Assembly: GCA_905233345.1 (NCBI GenBank)
Contig: CAJODQ010000011.1
Location: 40,871 to 104,870, forward strand
Reading direction: 5' to 3'
DNA length: 64,000 nt
DNA from: an uncultured Bacteroidales bacterium
GTDB taxonomy: Bacteria; Bacteroidota; Bacteroidia; Bacteroidales; UBA932
Part shown: positions 20,531 to 29,438 of the stretch, one piece after another
Layout of the letters: every line of letters starts with the position of its first letter
Position numbering within the stretch: position 1 is the first letter of the stretch
Made by a program: the position numbers and the translations under genes
The notes under the pieces: generated by a model
What the model was told of the DNA's origin: nothing
Database searches by the model: none
The model's input: the letters and a program-made list of their open reading frames with translations, nothing else

Positions 20531-21910
20531 ATGAAACGAATCAAGGATTATTTGAGCGGACAGCCCCAGCAGGACATTGTGGTGAAGGGATGGGTCCGCA
20601 CCAAACGTGGCAACAAGAACGTGGCGTTCATCGCCCTGAACGATGGTTCGACGATCAACAATATCCAGGTGGTCTGTGACTTGCAGAAGTTCGACGAGGC
20701 CCTGATGAAACAGATCACCACGGGCGCCTGCCTGTGCGTGAAAGGTGACCTGGTTCCCTCGATGGGCAGCGGCCAGGCCGTGGAGGTGCAGGCCCGCGAG
20801 ATCGAGGTCTACGGCACCGCTGACGTCGAGAGCTATCCCCTTCAGAAGAAAGGCCACAGCATGGAATTCCTGCGCGAAATCGCGCACCTGCGCCCCCGTA
20901 CGAACACCTTCGGCGCCGTGCTCCGCATCCGCCACGCGATGGCCTTTGCTATTCACAAATTCTTCAACGACAGAGGCTTCTTTTATCTCCATACGCCGCT
21001 GATCACGGCGAGCGACTGCGAAGGTGCCGGCGAGATGTTCCAGGTCACGACCCTCGACCTCGATAACCTGCCGCGTACCGAAGATGGCCAGATCGACTAC
21101 AGCCAGGATTTCTTCGGACGCCAGACTTCCCTGACCGTGAGCGGCCAGTTGGAAGGTGAGCTGGGTGCGACGGCCCTCGGACAGATCTACACCTTTGGAC
21201 CGACTTTCCGTGCGGAGAACTCCAACACCCCGCGCCACCTCGCTGAATTCTGGATGGTGGAGCCGGAGATGGCCTTCTACGACGTGAACGACCTGATGGA
21301 CCTCGAAGAGGAATTCATCAAATACCTGGTGCAGTACGCCCTGGACAACTGCCAGGATGATCTCGCGTTCCTCAACAAGATGATCGATCCCGAACTCATT
21401 GACCGCCTCAAGAGCGTCGTATCCACCGAGTTCGTGCGCCTGACCTACACCGAGGGCATCAAGATCCTCGAGGCGAGCGGCCAGAAATTCGAATTCCCGG
21501 TGTCCTGGGGCGTGGATCTGCAGAGTGAACACGAGCGCTACCTCGTGGAGAAGCATTTCGGCAAGCCGGTGATCCTGACCGACTATCCGAAAGACATCAA
21601 GGCCTTCTACATGAAGCAGAACGACGACGGCAAGACGGTCCGCGGCACCGACGTGCTCTTCCCGAAGATCGGCGAGATCATCGGCGGCAGCGAGCGTGAG
21701 TCTTCCCTTGAGAAGCTGAACCGCCGTATCGAAGAGCTGCACATGGACACCACCAACCTCTGGTGGTACATCGACACCCGTCGTTTCGGCACCTGCCCGC
21801 ACAGCGGCTTTGGCCTCGGTTTCGAGCGCCTGCTGCTCTTTGTCACCGGCATGAGCAACATCCGCGACGTGATCCCGTTCCCGCGTACGCCCAAGACAGC
21901 AGATTTTTAA
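20531..21910 (+). CDS. asnS: Asparaginyl-tRNA synthetase
   Basis: Class II aminoacyl-tRNA synthetase charging tRNA-Asn, 459 aa. N-terminal OB fold ([20 protein letters not shown]) binds the anticodon. Class II motif 2 [20 protein letters not shown] lies near 220 and motif 3 [10 protein letters not shown] near 430. AsnRS-type rather than AspRS because of the short OB domain and the [12 protein letters not shown] block. It sits at the end of a run with two secreted enzymes, which is a positional rather than functional link. Confidence 0.96.
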   Translation: MKRIKDYLSGQPQQDIVVKGWVRTKRGNKNVAFIALNDGSTINNIQVVCDLQKFDEALMKQITTGACLCVKGDLVPSMGSGQAVEVQAREIEVYGTADVESYPLQKKGHSMEFLREIAHLRPRTNTFGAVLRIRHAMAFAIHKFFNDRGFFYLHTPLITASDCEGAGEMFQVTTLDLDNLPRTEDGQIDYSQDFFGRQTSLTVSGQLEGELGATALGQIYTFGPTFRAENSNTPRHLAEFWMVEPEMAFYDVNDLMDLEEEFIKYLVQYALDNCQDDLAFLNKMIDPELIDRLKSVVSTEFVRLTYTEGIKILEASGQKFEFPVSWGVDLQSEHERYLVEKHFGKPVILTDYPKDIKAFYMKQNDDGKTVRGTDVLFPKIGEIIGGSERESSLEKLNRRIEELHMDTTNLWWYIDTRRFGTCPHSGFGLGFERLLLFVTGMSNIRDVIPFPRTPKTADF

Positions 21911-21935
21911 AACTAACTTATACCTGAACTGAACT

Positions 21936-22562
21936 ATGTTGGTTATCGGCATCGCAGGGGGCTCCGGCTCCGGCAAGACAACGGTTGTCAAGGAGATCGC
22001 GCGCAGGATGCAACCCCAGGAAGACGTGGTGGTCATCCCGCAGGACTCCTATTACAAAGACCAGGGACACCTTCCCATGGAAGAGCGCCAGGCCCTGAAC
22101 TTCGACCATCCGGATTCCATTGACTGGAAATTGCTGGTGGCCCAACTCCGTGACCTCAAGGCCGGTAAGGCCATCGACGAGCCTACCTATTCCTACATCA
22201 CCTGCACCCGGCAGGCGGAGACGGTGCATGTCGAGCCTGCCGATATCATCATCGTGGAGGGCATCCTCATCTTCACCTGCAAGGAGTTGATGAAGGAGCT
22301 CGACATCAAGGTGTTCGTGGATGCCGACGATGACGACCGCCTGATGCGTGTCATCACGCGCGACATCGTGGAGCGCGGCAAGAACGTGGAATGGGTGATT
22401 GACCGCTACACCAAGACGGTCAAGCCGATGTATCTGCAGTTCATCGCGCCGAGCAAGCGCTATGCCGACATCATCGTCCCGCAAGGCGGGCACAACAAGG
22501 TGGCTATCAACGTGTTGCTTTCGGGCGTGCGCAAGATGGCACGGGAGAAAGAACAAGAGTAA
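21936..22562 (+). CDS. udk: Uridine kinase
   Basis: Phosphorylates uridine and cytidine for salvage; 208 aa. P-loop GIAGGSGSGKTT at residue 5, then PQDSYYKD near 32, FDHPDSIDW near 49, the substrate loop PTYSYITCTR near 80, IIIVEGILIF (Walker B-like) near 103 and DIVERGKNVEW near 145. The tonB gene begins at the base after its stop codon, so the two share a message. Confidence 0.96.
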   Translation: MLVIGIAGGSGSGKTTVVKEIARRMQPQEDVVVIPQDSYYKDQGHLPMEERQALNFDHPDSIDWKLLVAQLRDLKAGKAIDEPTYSYITCTRQAETVHVEPADIIIVEGILIFTCKELMKELDIKVFVDADDDDRLMRVITRDIVERGKNVEWVIDRYTKTVKPMYLQFIAPSKRYADIIVPQGGHNKVAINVLLSGVRKMAREKEQE

Positions 22563-23297
22563 ATGAAGTTTTGGGGCGGCAAGAACAAGGAGGACCGGGT
22601 CGGATTCTATACGACCCTGGTGTTCCATTTGGCCGTCCTGATCGTCCTGCTGGTAGTTTCCATCGGCCGCGTGGCTTCGACCGAGACTTCTTTCGTGCTC
22701 GACTTTACGAAGCAGGAGGAGCTCGAGAAGCTGCAGCGGGAGGTGGAGCTGCAGGAGCAGGTGGCGCGCGATCTGCAGGACCAGCTGGCCCGGCAGCCGC
22801 AGCAGCGCATCCGCAACGTGGCGGTCGACGCGGGCAGCAAGCTCAAGGACGACCGTTTCAAGAATCCCTCCGAGGTCTATGACGAGGCGAAGGAGCTGCA
22901 GCGCAAGCTGGACGCTTCGAAGCGCGATGCCATGGCACAGAAAGCTGCCGAGGAGGCGGTGGACCTGAACCGGGAGCAGAAGGGGGAGGAGCGGCAGGAG
23001 CCGGATCATGCGTTCCAGGGGCCGTCGGTCATTTCCTATGAGGTGGAGGGCCGCAAGGCGCTGAACCTGCCGGTGCCGGCCTACAAGGGCTACGGTGCCG
23101 GAGATGTACTGGTCGACATCGTGGTCAACCAGGCGGGTCGCGTGACGGCGGCCAAGGTCCGTGCAGAAGGCTCTTCGGCCGACGCTTCGCTTCATTCCTT
23201 CGCGATTGACGCTGCCAAGCGTTCCCGTTTCTCCGCTACCAACGAAGCCATTAAATCCCAGCCTGGCTGGATATTATATCGATTTATTGCACAATAA
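22563..23297 (+). CDS. tonB: TonB-family energy transducer
   Basis: 244 aa. A short cytoplasmic N-terminus is followed by one membrane span (about 17-35, TLVFHLAVLIVLLVVSIG), a long charged coiled coil (about 50-150, Glu/Gln/Lys-rich, in place of the usual Pro-rich spacer) and a C-terminal TonB domain (about 175-244, GAGDVLVDIVVNQAGRVTAA). It probably links the ExbB/ExbD channel 5 kb upstream to outer-membrane receptors. ATG directly follows the udk stop. Confidence 0.88.
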   Translation: MKFWGGKNKEDRVGFYTTLVFHLAVLIVLLVVSIGRVASTETSFVLDFTKQEELEKLQREVELQEQVARDLQDQLARQPQQRIRNVAVDAGSKLKDDRFKNPSEVYDEAKELQRKLDASKRDAMAQKAAEEAVDLNREQKGEERQEPDHAFQGPSVISYEVEGRKALNLPVPAYKGYGAGDVLVDIVVNQAGRVTAAKVRAEGSSADASLHSFAIDAAKRSRFSATNEAIKSQPGWILYRFIAQ

Positions 23298-23303
23298 TAT
23301 ACT

Positions 23304-24260
23304 ATGAGACCTGAAATTGAAGCCGCCATTGACAGCATCAACGTGACGATGAATGCGGGTGGCATGAACACCATCAACATCGTTTTGGCCTTCGTCATGT
23401 ATGGCGTGGCCCTCGGCATCAAGCCGCACATGTTCGTCGATGTCTTCAAGAAACCCAAATCCGTCATCCTGGGCGTCTGTTGCCAGCTCTTCCTGCTGCC
23501 GCTGCTCACCTTCCTGCTGGCGCTGCTCATGGACAGCGTCGGCTGGATCTCCTGGACCATGGCCCTCGGCATGATCCTGGTGGCCTCCTGCCCGGGCGGC
23601 AACATCTCCAACTTCATCAGTTCGCTCGCCAAGGCGAACATCGAGCTGTCGGTGTGCCTGACAGCCATCAGCACGGCGCTGGCGGTCTTGATGACGCCAT
23701 TCAATTTCTGGCTCTACGGCAATATGTTCCTGCGTTTCGCCTCGGTGCACGGGGAGGTGCCTTATCTGGTGATCCCGCTCTGGGATGTGTTCAAGACCAT
23801 CTTCATCCTGCTCGGCATTCCTTTGACGCTCGGAATCCTGACTTCGCACTATCTGCCGAAGCTGGCCGAGAAGATGAAGAAGCCGTTCCAGTATGTGAGC
23901 GTTGTGTTCTTCCTGGCGATGGTGGTGCTTTCCTTCATGGGCAACATAGACGCCTTCATGAAAAGCATCAAGTACATCTTCGTGATTGTGCTGATCCACA
24001 ACCTGCTGGCTTTGAGCACGGGCTTCAGTGTGGCTTCGTTCTTCCGGCTGCCGCGTCGGGACCGCCGCACGCTGACCATCGAGACGGGCATCCAGAATTC
24101 GGGCCTCGGCCTGGTGCTGCTGCTCGGCACCTCGATTTTCGCCGGCCTCCCGCCGCACGGCGGCATGCTGGTCATCACGGCCTGGTGGGGTGTCTGGCAC
24201 ATCATTTCCGGCCTGACGGTCGCCGCTATCTTCAACCGCTCTAAGAAACCGTTGGATTAG
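23304..24260 (+). CDS. Sodium-dependent transporter, SBF/BASS family
   Basis: Bile acid:sodium symporter-type protein, 318 aa with about nine to ten hydrophobic spans. Family marks: LAFVMYGVALGIKP near residue 30, ILVASCPGGNISNFISSLAKAN near 90-115 (the SBF sodium and substrate crossover region), and ETGIQNSGLGLVL near 260. The substrate in bacteria may be bile acids, pyruvate, pantoate or other anions and cannot be assigned here. It starts six bases after tonB and ends before a bidirectional terminator. Confidence 0.9.
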   Translation: MRPEIEAAIDSINVTMNAGGMNTINIVLAFVMYGVALGIKPHMFVDVFKKPKSVILGVCCQLFLLPLLTFLLALLMDSVGWISWTMALGMILVASCPGGNISNFISSLAKANIELSVCLTAISTALAVLMTPFNFWLYGNMFLRFASVHGEVPYLVIPLWDVFKTIFILLGIPLTLGILTSHYLPKLAEKMKKPFQYVSVVFFLAMVVLSFMGNIDAFMKSIKYIFVIVLIHNLLALSTGFSVASFFRLPRRDRRTLTIETGIQNSGLGLVLLLGTSIFAGLPPHGGMLVITAWWGVWHIISGLTVAAIFNRSKKPLD

Positions 24261-24285
24261 CGGAATAGCGCCGCCTGCAGCGCTG

Positions 24286-24330
24286 TACTCCACAAAAAAA
24301 GCAGGCTAACGGCCTGCTTTTTGTGGAGTA
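24286..24330. terminator. Bidirectional terminator extended into the tRNA 3' end
   Basis: Core stem GCAGGC / GCCTGC (24301-24306, 24312-24317) with loop TAACG, flanked by an A7 run on the left and a T5 run on the right, so it can stop both the SBF gene (+) and the tRNA (-). Outside the core TACTCCAC (24286-24293) pairs perfectly with GTGGAGTA (24323-24330), which is the 3' acceptor strand of the tRNA. Confidence 0.85.
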
Positions 24331-24397
24331 TAGGGGAGTCGAACCCCTGACCTATAGATTGCGAACCTATCGCTCTAGCCAACTGAGCTAATACCCC
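24324..24397 (-). tRNA. tRNA-Ala (anticodon CGC)
   Basis: Reads as a 74-base cloverleaf on the minus strand: acceptor GGGGTAT / ATACTCC, D arm GCTC / GAGC, anticodon stem ATAGG / TCTAT with loop TTCGCAA (anticodon CGC, for GCG codons), T arm AGGGG / CCCCT with loop TTCGACT. Base pair 3-70 is G-U, the alanine identity element. The CCA end is not encoded (A73 is followed by CAAAA). A -7-like box TACTTTCG lies at 24410-24417. Confidence 0.93.
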
Positions 24398-24406
24398 GTG
24401 AATCGG

Positions 24407-25495
24407 ATGCGAAAGTACATGTTTTCTGGCAAATCAGCAAGCTTTCCCGCAATTTTGTTTGCGCTGGTCCTGCTGGTCCTGTCAGCCTCCCGGGCCTTCG
24501 GCCAGGAAATCCGCGTGACGGAGCTGCCGCAGCAGAAGCTGAACGTGACACCCGGGCAGTATTCCGGAATCACCCACGTTTCGGGCGACCGCTACGCCGT
24601 GGTCGACGATAAGTTGCCGGGCGGCGGCATCGTCTATTTCGAGCTTCCCTTGCAGGATAACGGAAGCGTGCGGATGGCGCAGGTCCGCCGGACGGTTCCG
24701 GAAGGGACTTTTGCTTCCGAAGTGCAAGGACGGGACAACGAGGGTATTGTTTATGTCGACGGCCGTCTGTTCGTTTCGGCGGAAAGCGACCAGTCCATCC
24801 GGGAGTACGACTTGGACGGGCGGGAGACAGGCCGGACACTGTCCGTTCCCGCAGACCTGGGTGTGTCGGCCATCGTCGGTAACGGTGGCTTCGAGGCCTT
24901 GACCCACAGCGCGGAGACCGGCTGCTTCTGGACGACGACGGAGCTACCGCTTAAGGCGGACGGACGAACTTCCCGTCTGCACCGGCTTCAGTGCTTTGAC
25001 GCCGGACTGCAGCCCAACGGCCGTTGGCTCTATCGGATGGATGCACCGCGCGTGTCCGAGGCGGAGGCTGCCATGACCCTGGCCTATGTCCACGGTATTC
25101 CGGCCCTGGCTGCCCTGGAGGATGGCCGGCTGCTCGTGCTGGAACGCGAAGTCTATGTGCCGAAAGGCCGCCCGCAGGACATCTTCCGGTGGAGTTTCTC
25201 CCGGGTAAAGCTATACCTCGTCGATCCTTCCGACCGCCCGGCTGGGGCGGGGGAGGTCCTGCCCAAGCAGTTGTTGTGTTCCTTTGAAACCGGCATTTCG
25301 CTCACGCCCGCCGGCATCGACGTCGCGCTGGCCAATTACGAAGGGATGTGCCTCGGCCCCCGTCTCCCCGACGGCCGCCGCTGCCTTGTCCTGATCGCCG
25401 ACACCCAGGCCGGCATGCCCGCCCTCGCCCAAAAGCTCGGCCGTCGCCAGCTTACCCACGAATTCGTGAAGGTGCTGCTGCTGAAAATCCACTAG
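24407..25495 (+). CDS. Secreted esterase-like phytase-domain protein
   Basis: 362 aa from ATG 24407. A signal peptide (hydrophobic LFALVLLVLSASRAFG, cleavage after AFG) is followed by one beta-propeller-like domain of the esterase-like phytase family: QYSGITHVSGDRYAVVDD near 45, DNEGIVYVDGRLFVSAESD near 105, NGGFEALTH near 155 and ANYEGMCLGPRLPDGRR near 310. The enzymatic activity of this family is largely unproven. Starts at 24398 (GTG) and 24419 (ATG) are possible. Its 5' end overlaps the divergent tRNA promoter. Its stop shares CTAG with the convergent receptor gene. Confidence 0.82.
   Translation: MRKYMFSGKSASFPAILFALVLLVLSASRAFGQEIRVTELPQQKLNVTPGQYSGITHVSGDRYAVVDDKLPGGGIVYFELPLQDNGSVRMAQVRRTVPEGTFASEVQGRDNEGIVYVDGRLFVSAESDQSIREYDLDGRETGRTLSVPADLGVSAIVGNGGFEALTHSAETGCFWTTTELPLKADGRTSRLHRLQCFDAGLQPNGRWLYRMDAPRVSEAEAAMTLAYVHGIPALAALEDGRLLVLEREVYVPKGRPQDIFRWSFSRVKLYLVDPSDRPAGAGEVLPKQLLCSFETGISLTPAGIDVALANYEGMCLGPRLPDGRRCLVLIADTQAGMPALAQKLGRRQLTHEFVKVLLLKIH
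24410..24440 (-). promoter_or_regulatory. Probable tRNA-Ala promoter
   Basis: Minus-strand TACTTTCG (24410-24417) is one mismatch from TAnnTTTG, with TTGC (24437-24440) 19 bases upstream. It lies inside the start of the divergent phytase-like gene. Confidence 0.45.
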
Positions 25496-28467
25496 AACAT
25501 CATGCCCATCGCAGCCTGGCTGGCCTTGCGGCTCTGGGAGGCGTTGAGTTTGCCGAAATTCCACTTCAGGGTAATGAAGAAGTGGCGGCCCAACTGGTTG
25601 TACATCGAGTCTTCGACGTAGTTCTCAGTCGTGATGTGGCGCGTCGTGCGTGTACTGTTCAGGATGTCGCTGGCGTGGACACCGATGGAGAACTGCTTGA
25701 TGTTCTTGACGACGCTGATTTCCCACATCAGGTACGGAAGGTTGTAACCTTCAGGGAAGCCGTGGTAGAAGTGGTAGTCCATGTAATTCATCAGCTCCCA
25801 TCCGTGCTTGGTCTCCCATTCCAGGTCCAGCGAAACCGAACTGCTCCAGGTCTTTGTGTCTGCTTTGCTGTCCAGGGAATAATGGGCCGACTGAAAAGTG
25901 GTCCGGCCTTCCAATTCGATGCTGATCGCGTCTCCGCGATAATCCATGCCAAGGCGCGGCGAGAGAGACAGGCTGTTGGTAATACTTTCGCTGAAGCCGC
26001 TTTGACCGGAGTAGAAGAGATTGCCGCTTTCATCGCCCCAGAAGCTTTCCATAAACTGGGTATAGTCGAAGGTATCGACATCCAGTCCGGGCAGGCGACG
26101 GGTGTTCTGGTAGCTCACCGAACGGCTTTCTGAAAGAGAAAGCCCGGCCGACAGTTTCAGTTTCTTGTTTTTTGTCACCGGAATCTGGGCACCGGAATAC
26201 AGCGAGGCCGATATGGCCGGCTTGGCCGAGTTGACCGGAATGCTGTACTGGATGCCGTCGTCGTCGAACCAACTGGCCGTTACCATCTGGCGCTGGTTCA
26301 TGGAGGTATTCAGATAGACATTGAAGCTGCGCTGCTTCTGCGGGTTGTTGAGATAAACGCTTCCGTTGAGATAATGACCATACGCTGGCTTCAGGTAGAT
26401 ATTACCCATCCGCAGCCGCGTCGGCACGGAGATGTCTAGTACGGGCAGCTGGTTTGCAGCCGAAGGACGGGTCGAGCGTCCATTGTAATAGATGCTGAAA
26501 CTGTTTTGCTGTTTCGTCCAGCGAATGTTGAGATACGGATTCCAGTCAAAAAGCCACTCGCCCAGCCCGGATTCCGTTTCTCGCCCCAGCGATTTGGCGC
26601 GGGTCTCGTTGAGCGTTTCCTGCATCTGGGCGCCCAGTTGCAGAGAGGTCCGGTCTTTCTTGTATTGGAACTGTACACTTTCGTTGAAATAGATGTAGGT
26701 ATTCTTCGTATAGGTAGAATAGTAGTCGTTGTGTTTTGTATAGTCCTTCTTGTCGATAACCGAAGGATTGAACCCGGCTGAGCCGGAACTGCGGTCAAAA
26801 GCATCCTTTCCGTTGTTGCGCCAGGAACCGGAACTGTTGACGTTGACCGACAGGGTCCAACGCTCCGCAATCGGCTCGTTATATGCCAGGCGGACATTCC
26901 CGCTATAATTGCGGTTATCCGTCACATAGAACAGATCGCGGGTGACGGGATCCGGTGACGCCTGCAGGAGGGTCTGCGAGAACTCGCGGCTGTCCGCGTC
27001 ATAATCCGTCAGGGAATAGTTGCCGGACAGGGTGATGCTGCGGTTCTTGTTGCCGCCCAGTTCCTTCAGGCCCAGGCTGAGGAAGGCGCTGTGTGAGAAC
27101 TGACGGGATACCGCAAAATTCTTCGAAGTTGCACTGTTCAACTGCTGCCCGTCGATCACATTCGACGACGCGTTGTCGTTGTAGCGCTCCGTTTTTCCGC
27201 CGGTATAGCGGAAGGTGGGCTCAAAGTCGAAGAGAACTTTCTTCCGGTTGGTATTTTTCAGTTCCAGGTTGACCTTCACATTGTCGTTGGTCGTGAAGTT
27301 TTTGTTCTCGGTCTCCGTAAAGATGTCGCTGCTGTTCTGAACGAAGGTCGTCCGTTCCGCACGGCTGCGGGAGTCGTTGAAGGAATGGTTGTAGTTGGCC
27401 GCCGCGGTGCTCTCCAACCCTTTGATGCGCGTCGTGTTGTAGTTGGCGCCGGCCTGCCAGTAAGTCTGGATGCCACCGCCACCGCCGCCGATCTCTACCC
27501 GCGACCGATCGTCATCGTCACCATAAACAATCACGAATACAGCATTTTCCTCCGAAATCGGTGCATTGTAGGCGCCGCCCACCAGGGTAATCTGGTCTTT
27601 TTCGTTATAGCCTGAGGCCATCACGTTGCCGGTATAGAGGAAGCCGCGGTTGTCGACCATCTCGTCCTTGCGGTCGCCGGCTATCGTCGTGCCGGCGCCG
27701 GCCGTCGCGTTGCCGAACCAGCCTTTCTGGAACTCCTGTTTAAATTCCAGGTCCATCACCTTCTCCCGGTCGGTGGCCACGCCCGTAAATTGTTCGGAGT
27801 CACTCACCTTGTCGATGACCTTCACCTTGTCGACCACCTTGGCCGGCAGGTTTTTGAGAGCCATCTTCGGGTCGTCAAAGAAGAAGGTCTTGCCGCCCAC
27901 GGTGATCTTCTGGATGGTCTCGCCGTTGTATTTGACTGTACCATCTTTGGATACTTCCATGCCCGGCATGCGCTTGAGCAGGTCCTCCAGCATGGAGTTC
28001 TCGCCCATGACGAAGGAGGCGGCGTTGAAGATGATGGTGTCCTGCTTGATCTCGATGGGGTTGCCGATGGCCGACACATGCGCGGCATCGAGCATCTCGG
28101 CGTCCTCCGACATATGGATAATGCCCAGGTCCACGGAGTCACGGTCCCAGTCGAAGGAGAAATAGCATTCTTTATTATAGGTCTTGTAGCCCAGCATCTC
28201 GACGGTCAGGATGTAGGTGCCGCGCGTTACCTTTTCGATGCGCGCTCGGCCGGTGGTGTCGGTCAGCGTGAAATTGGTAATAAGGGTGTCATTCTTGGCC
28301 GTCAGGTAGGCAGAAGCATAGGGAATCGGTTTGTCGGTACCGGTTTCCAGCGCTTTGACAATGACGGAACCCTGGTTCCGCTCAAAAAGACCTCCGGGAA
28401 TGAACTGGGCCCGGGCTGCCGTCGCAACCAGCAGGCAGCAAAGTATAATAATGATACGTTTCATCAT
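25492..28467 (-). CDS. TonB-linked outer-membrane beta-barrel protein
   Basis: 991 aa outer-membrane protein of the OMP_b-brl type. Signal peptide MMKRIIIILCCLLVATAARAQ; residues about 30-100 a carboxypeptidase-regulatory-like beta-sandwich (GTDKPIPYASAYL, TLTDTTGRARIEKV); about 125-230 a plug-like domain (DTIIFNAASFVMGENSMLED, KRMPGMEVSKDG); the remainder a barrel rich in aromatic-polar alternation with a Gly-rich loop (EIGGGGGGIQTYW), ending in Phe. It is probably co-transcribed with the thioredoxin-like lipoprotein gene 37 bases upstream. The ligand is unknown; peptide, siderophore or glycan uptake are all possible. No SusD partner is present, so it is not a standard SusCD pair. Confidence 0.9.
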   Translation of the reverse strand: MMKRIIIILCCLLVATAARAQFIPGGLFERNQGSVIVKALETGTDKPIPYASAYLTAKNDTLITNFTLTDTTGRARIEKVTRGTYILTVEMLGYKTYNKECYFSFDWDRDSVDLGIIHMSEDAEMLDAAHVSAIGNPIEIKQDTIIFNAASFVMGENSMLEDLLKRMPGMEVSKDGTVKYNGETIQKITVGGKTFFFDDPKMALKNLPAKVVDKVKVIDKVSDSEQFTGVATDREKVMDLEFKQEFQKGWFGNATAGAGTTIAGDRKDEMVDNRGFLYTGNVMASGYNEKDQITLVGGAYNAPISEENAVFVIVYGDDDDRSRVEIGGGGGGIQTYWQAGANYNTTRIKGLESTAAANYNHSFNDSRSRAERTTFVQNSSDIFTETENKNFTTNDNVKVNLELKNTNRKKVLFDFEPTFRYTGGKTERYNDNASSNVIDGQQLNSATSKNFAVSRQFSHSAFLSLGLKELGGNKNRSITLSGNYSLTDYDADSREFSQTLLQASPDPVTRDLFYVTDNRNYSGNVRLAYNEPIAERWTLSVNVNSSGSWRNNGKDAFDRSSGSAGFNPSVIDKKDYTKHNDYYSTYTKNTYIYFNESVQFQYKKDRTSLQLGAQMQETLNETRAKSLGRETESGLGEWLFDWNPYLNIRWTKQQNSFSIYYNGRSTRPSAANQLPVLDISVPTRLRMGNIYLKPAYGHYLNGSVYLNNPQKQRSFNVYLNTSMNQRQMVTASWFDDDGIQYSIPVNSAKPAISASLYSGAQIPVTKNKKLKLSAGLSLSESRSVSYQNTRRLPGLDVDTFDYTQFMESFWGDESGNLFYSGQSGFSESITNSLSLSPRLGMDYRGDAISIELEGRTTFQSAHYSLDSKADTKTWSSSVSLDLEWETKHGWELMNYMDYHFYHGFPEGYNLPYLMWEISVVKNIKQFSIGVHASDILNSTRTTRHITTENYVEDSMYNQLGRHFFITLKWNFGKLNASQSRKASQAAMGMMF

Positions 28468-28504
28468 GATAAAGGACGCAAAACGCCTGCAAAAGTTATT
28501 CCGC

Positions 28505-29347
28505 TTATTCAGTCCAGTTCTCTCCCCATTCCGGAGATAGGCCGGTATAATAGGTAAACAATTCCTCCTGGAAACCGCTCATGACCCGGCGTACGATGCC
28601 GTTGCTGTCTGTGTAATAGTAAGTTGGGATGCCATGGATGCCCATCTTCCTGTCGAGTGGGCCTTCCTTTCCTTTCAGGTCGGAAATCACCAGATAGGGC
28701 TCTAGTTGAAAAGCCTTGACCCGCTGCTGAAGTTCAGCCTGAGAGCCCGCATAAACATAAGCGACCACGGCCAGGCTGTCACGATCAGTGGCGGAGAGGA
28801 GGTCTTTGAACCAAAAATGGGTATCGCGCTTCAAATAACCCCATCCTTCGTAAATCAGAAGGATGCGTTTCCCATCGGTCACCGACCAGTCGAAGGGTTT
28901 CCCATCCACGCCTACGCCGTCAAAGTGCGGCAAGGGATCGCCCACGAGGATACCTTTTTTATCAATATAGGACTTGAATGATTTGCCCAGATGCGTTCTC
29001 TTCATGCCGGGATTCAGGCTGTTGTATACTTCCCGTACCTGTTCGCGGGGGATGCGGACGCAATTGTCGGTGACATCGGCCAGGGCTGTAGGCGAAGTGG
29101 CGGCATGTTTCACGGCCAGTTGCATGCGTTCTTCGTTCAACTCGCGTAGCTGGCGGTTTTCTTCTTTGTCGGATAAATGCTGAATGTAGATACTCTTTTG
29201 CCGGGCATTCAATGCCTTCGTCGCGGCGATGTATTCGTCCTCCGTATTGATCACGGGCGTGTCGTTCTCTTTTTTGCCGCAGCCAATACAGAGGATCAGG
29301 CAAGCCAGCAGCAGGACGGCCGCTTCGATCCTTGCGTGTATTCTCAT
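28505..29347 (-). CDS. Thioredoxin-fold lipoprotein without CxxC
   Basis: 280 aa. Signal peptide with lipobox LCIGC (Cys23), a helical region at about 35-115 with coiled-coil character, then a TlpA/AhpC-like thioredoxin fold (GDPLPHFDGVGVDGKPFDW, RILLIYEGWGYLKRD, MGIHGIPTYYYTDSNG with the cis-Pro loop). Where the redox CxxC should lie the sequence reads EGWGYLKRD, so disulfide chemistry is not expected. Start at 29347 is chosen because ATG 29365 lies inside the -7 box. It heads an operon with the outer-membrane barrel and may help fold or load it. Confidence 0.8.
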   Translation of the reverse strand: MRIHARIEAAVLLLACLILCIGCGKKENDTPVINTEDEYIAATKALNARQKSIYIQHLSDKEENRQLRELNEERMQLAVKHAATSPTALADVTDNCVRIPREQVREVYNSLNPGMKRTHLGKSFKSYIDKKGILVGDPLPHFDGVGVDGKPFDWSVTDGKRILLIYEGWGYLKRDTHFWFKDLLSATDRDSLAVVAYVYAGSQAELQQRVKAFQLEPYLVISDLKGKEGPLDRKMGIHGIPTYYYTDSNGIVRRVMSGFQEELFTYYTGLSPEWGENWTE

Positions 29348-29362
29348 GAGAAATCTTTTCTG

Positions 29363-29397
29363 CAAAGATATACTAAAGAATTTAGTTTAACAACTAA
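29363..29397 (-). promoter_or_regulatory. Promoter with palindromic candidate operator
   Basis: Minus-strand -7 box TATCTTTG (29363-29370) with TTG (29391-29393) 20 bases upstream, matching the Bacteroidetes promoter layout. An inverted repeat TTAGTT-TAAC-AACTAA (29382-29397) covers the -33 position, and CTAAA-GAA-TTTAG (29373-29385) lies next to it; either could be a regulator site. Confidence 0.65.
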
Positions 29398-29438
29398 AAA
29401 TTATAGTAATAATACAGAAGATCCTTGATCCCATTTTC

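Noticed and set aside
18419..22036. A 1205-codon minus-strand open frame opposite the phosphatase, GHL10 gene and asnS
   Set aside because: Antisense of well-supported genes; composition is that of a codon shadow and no motif was found.
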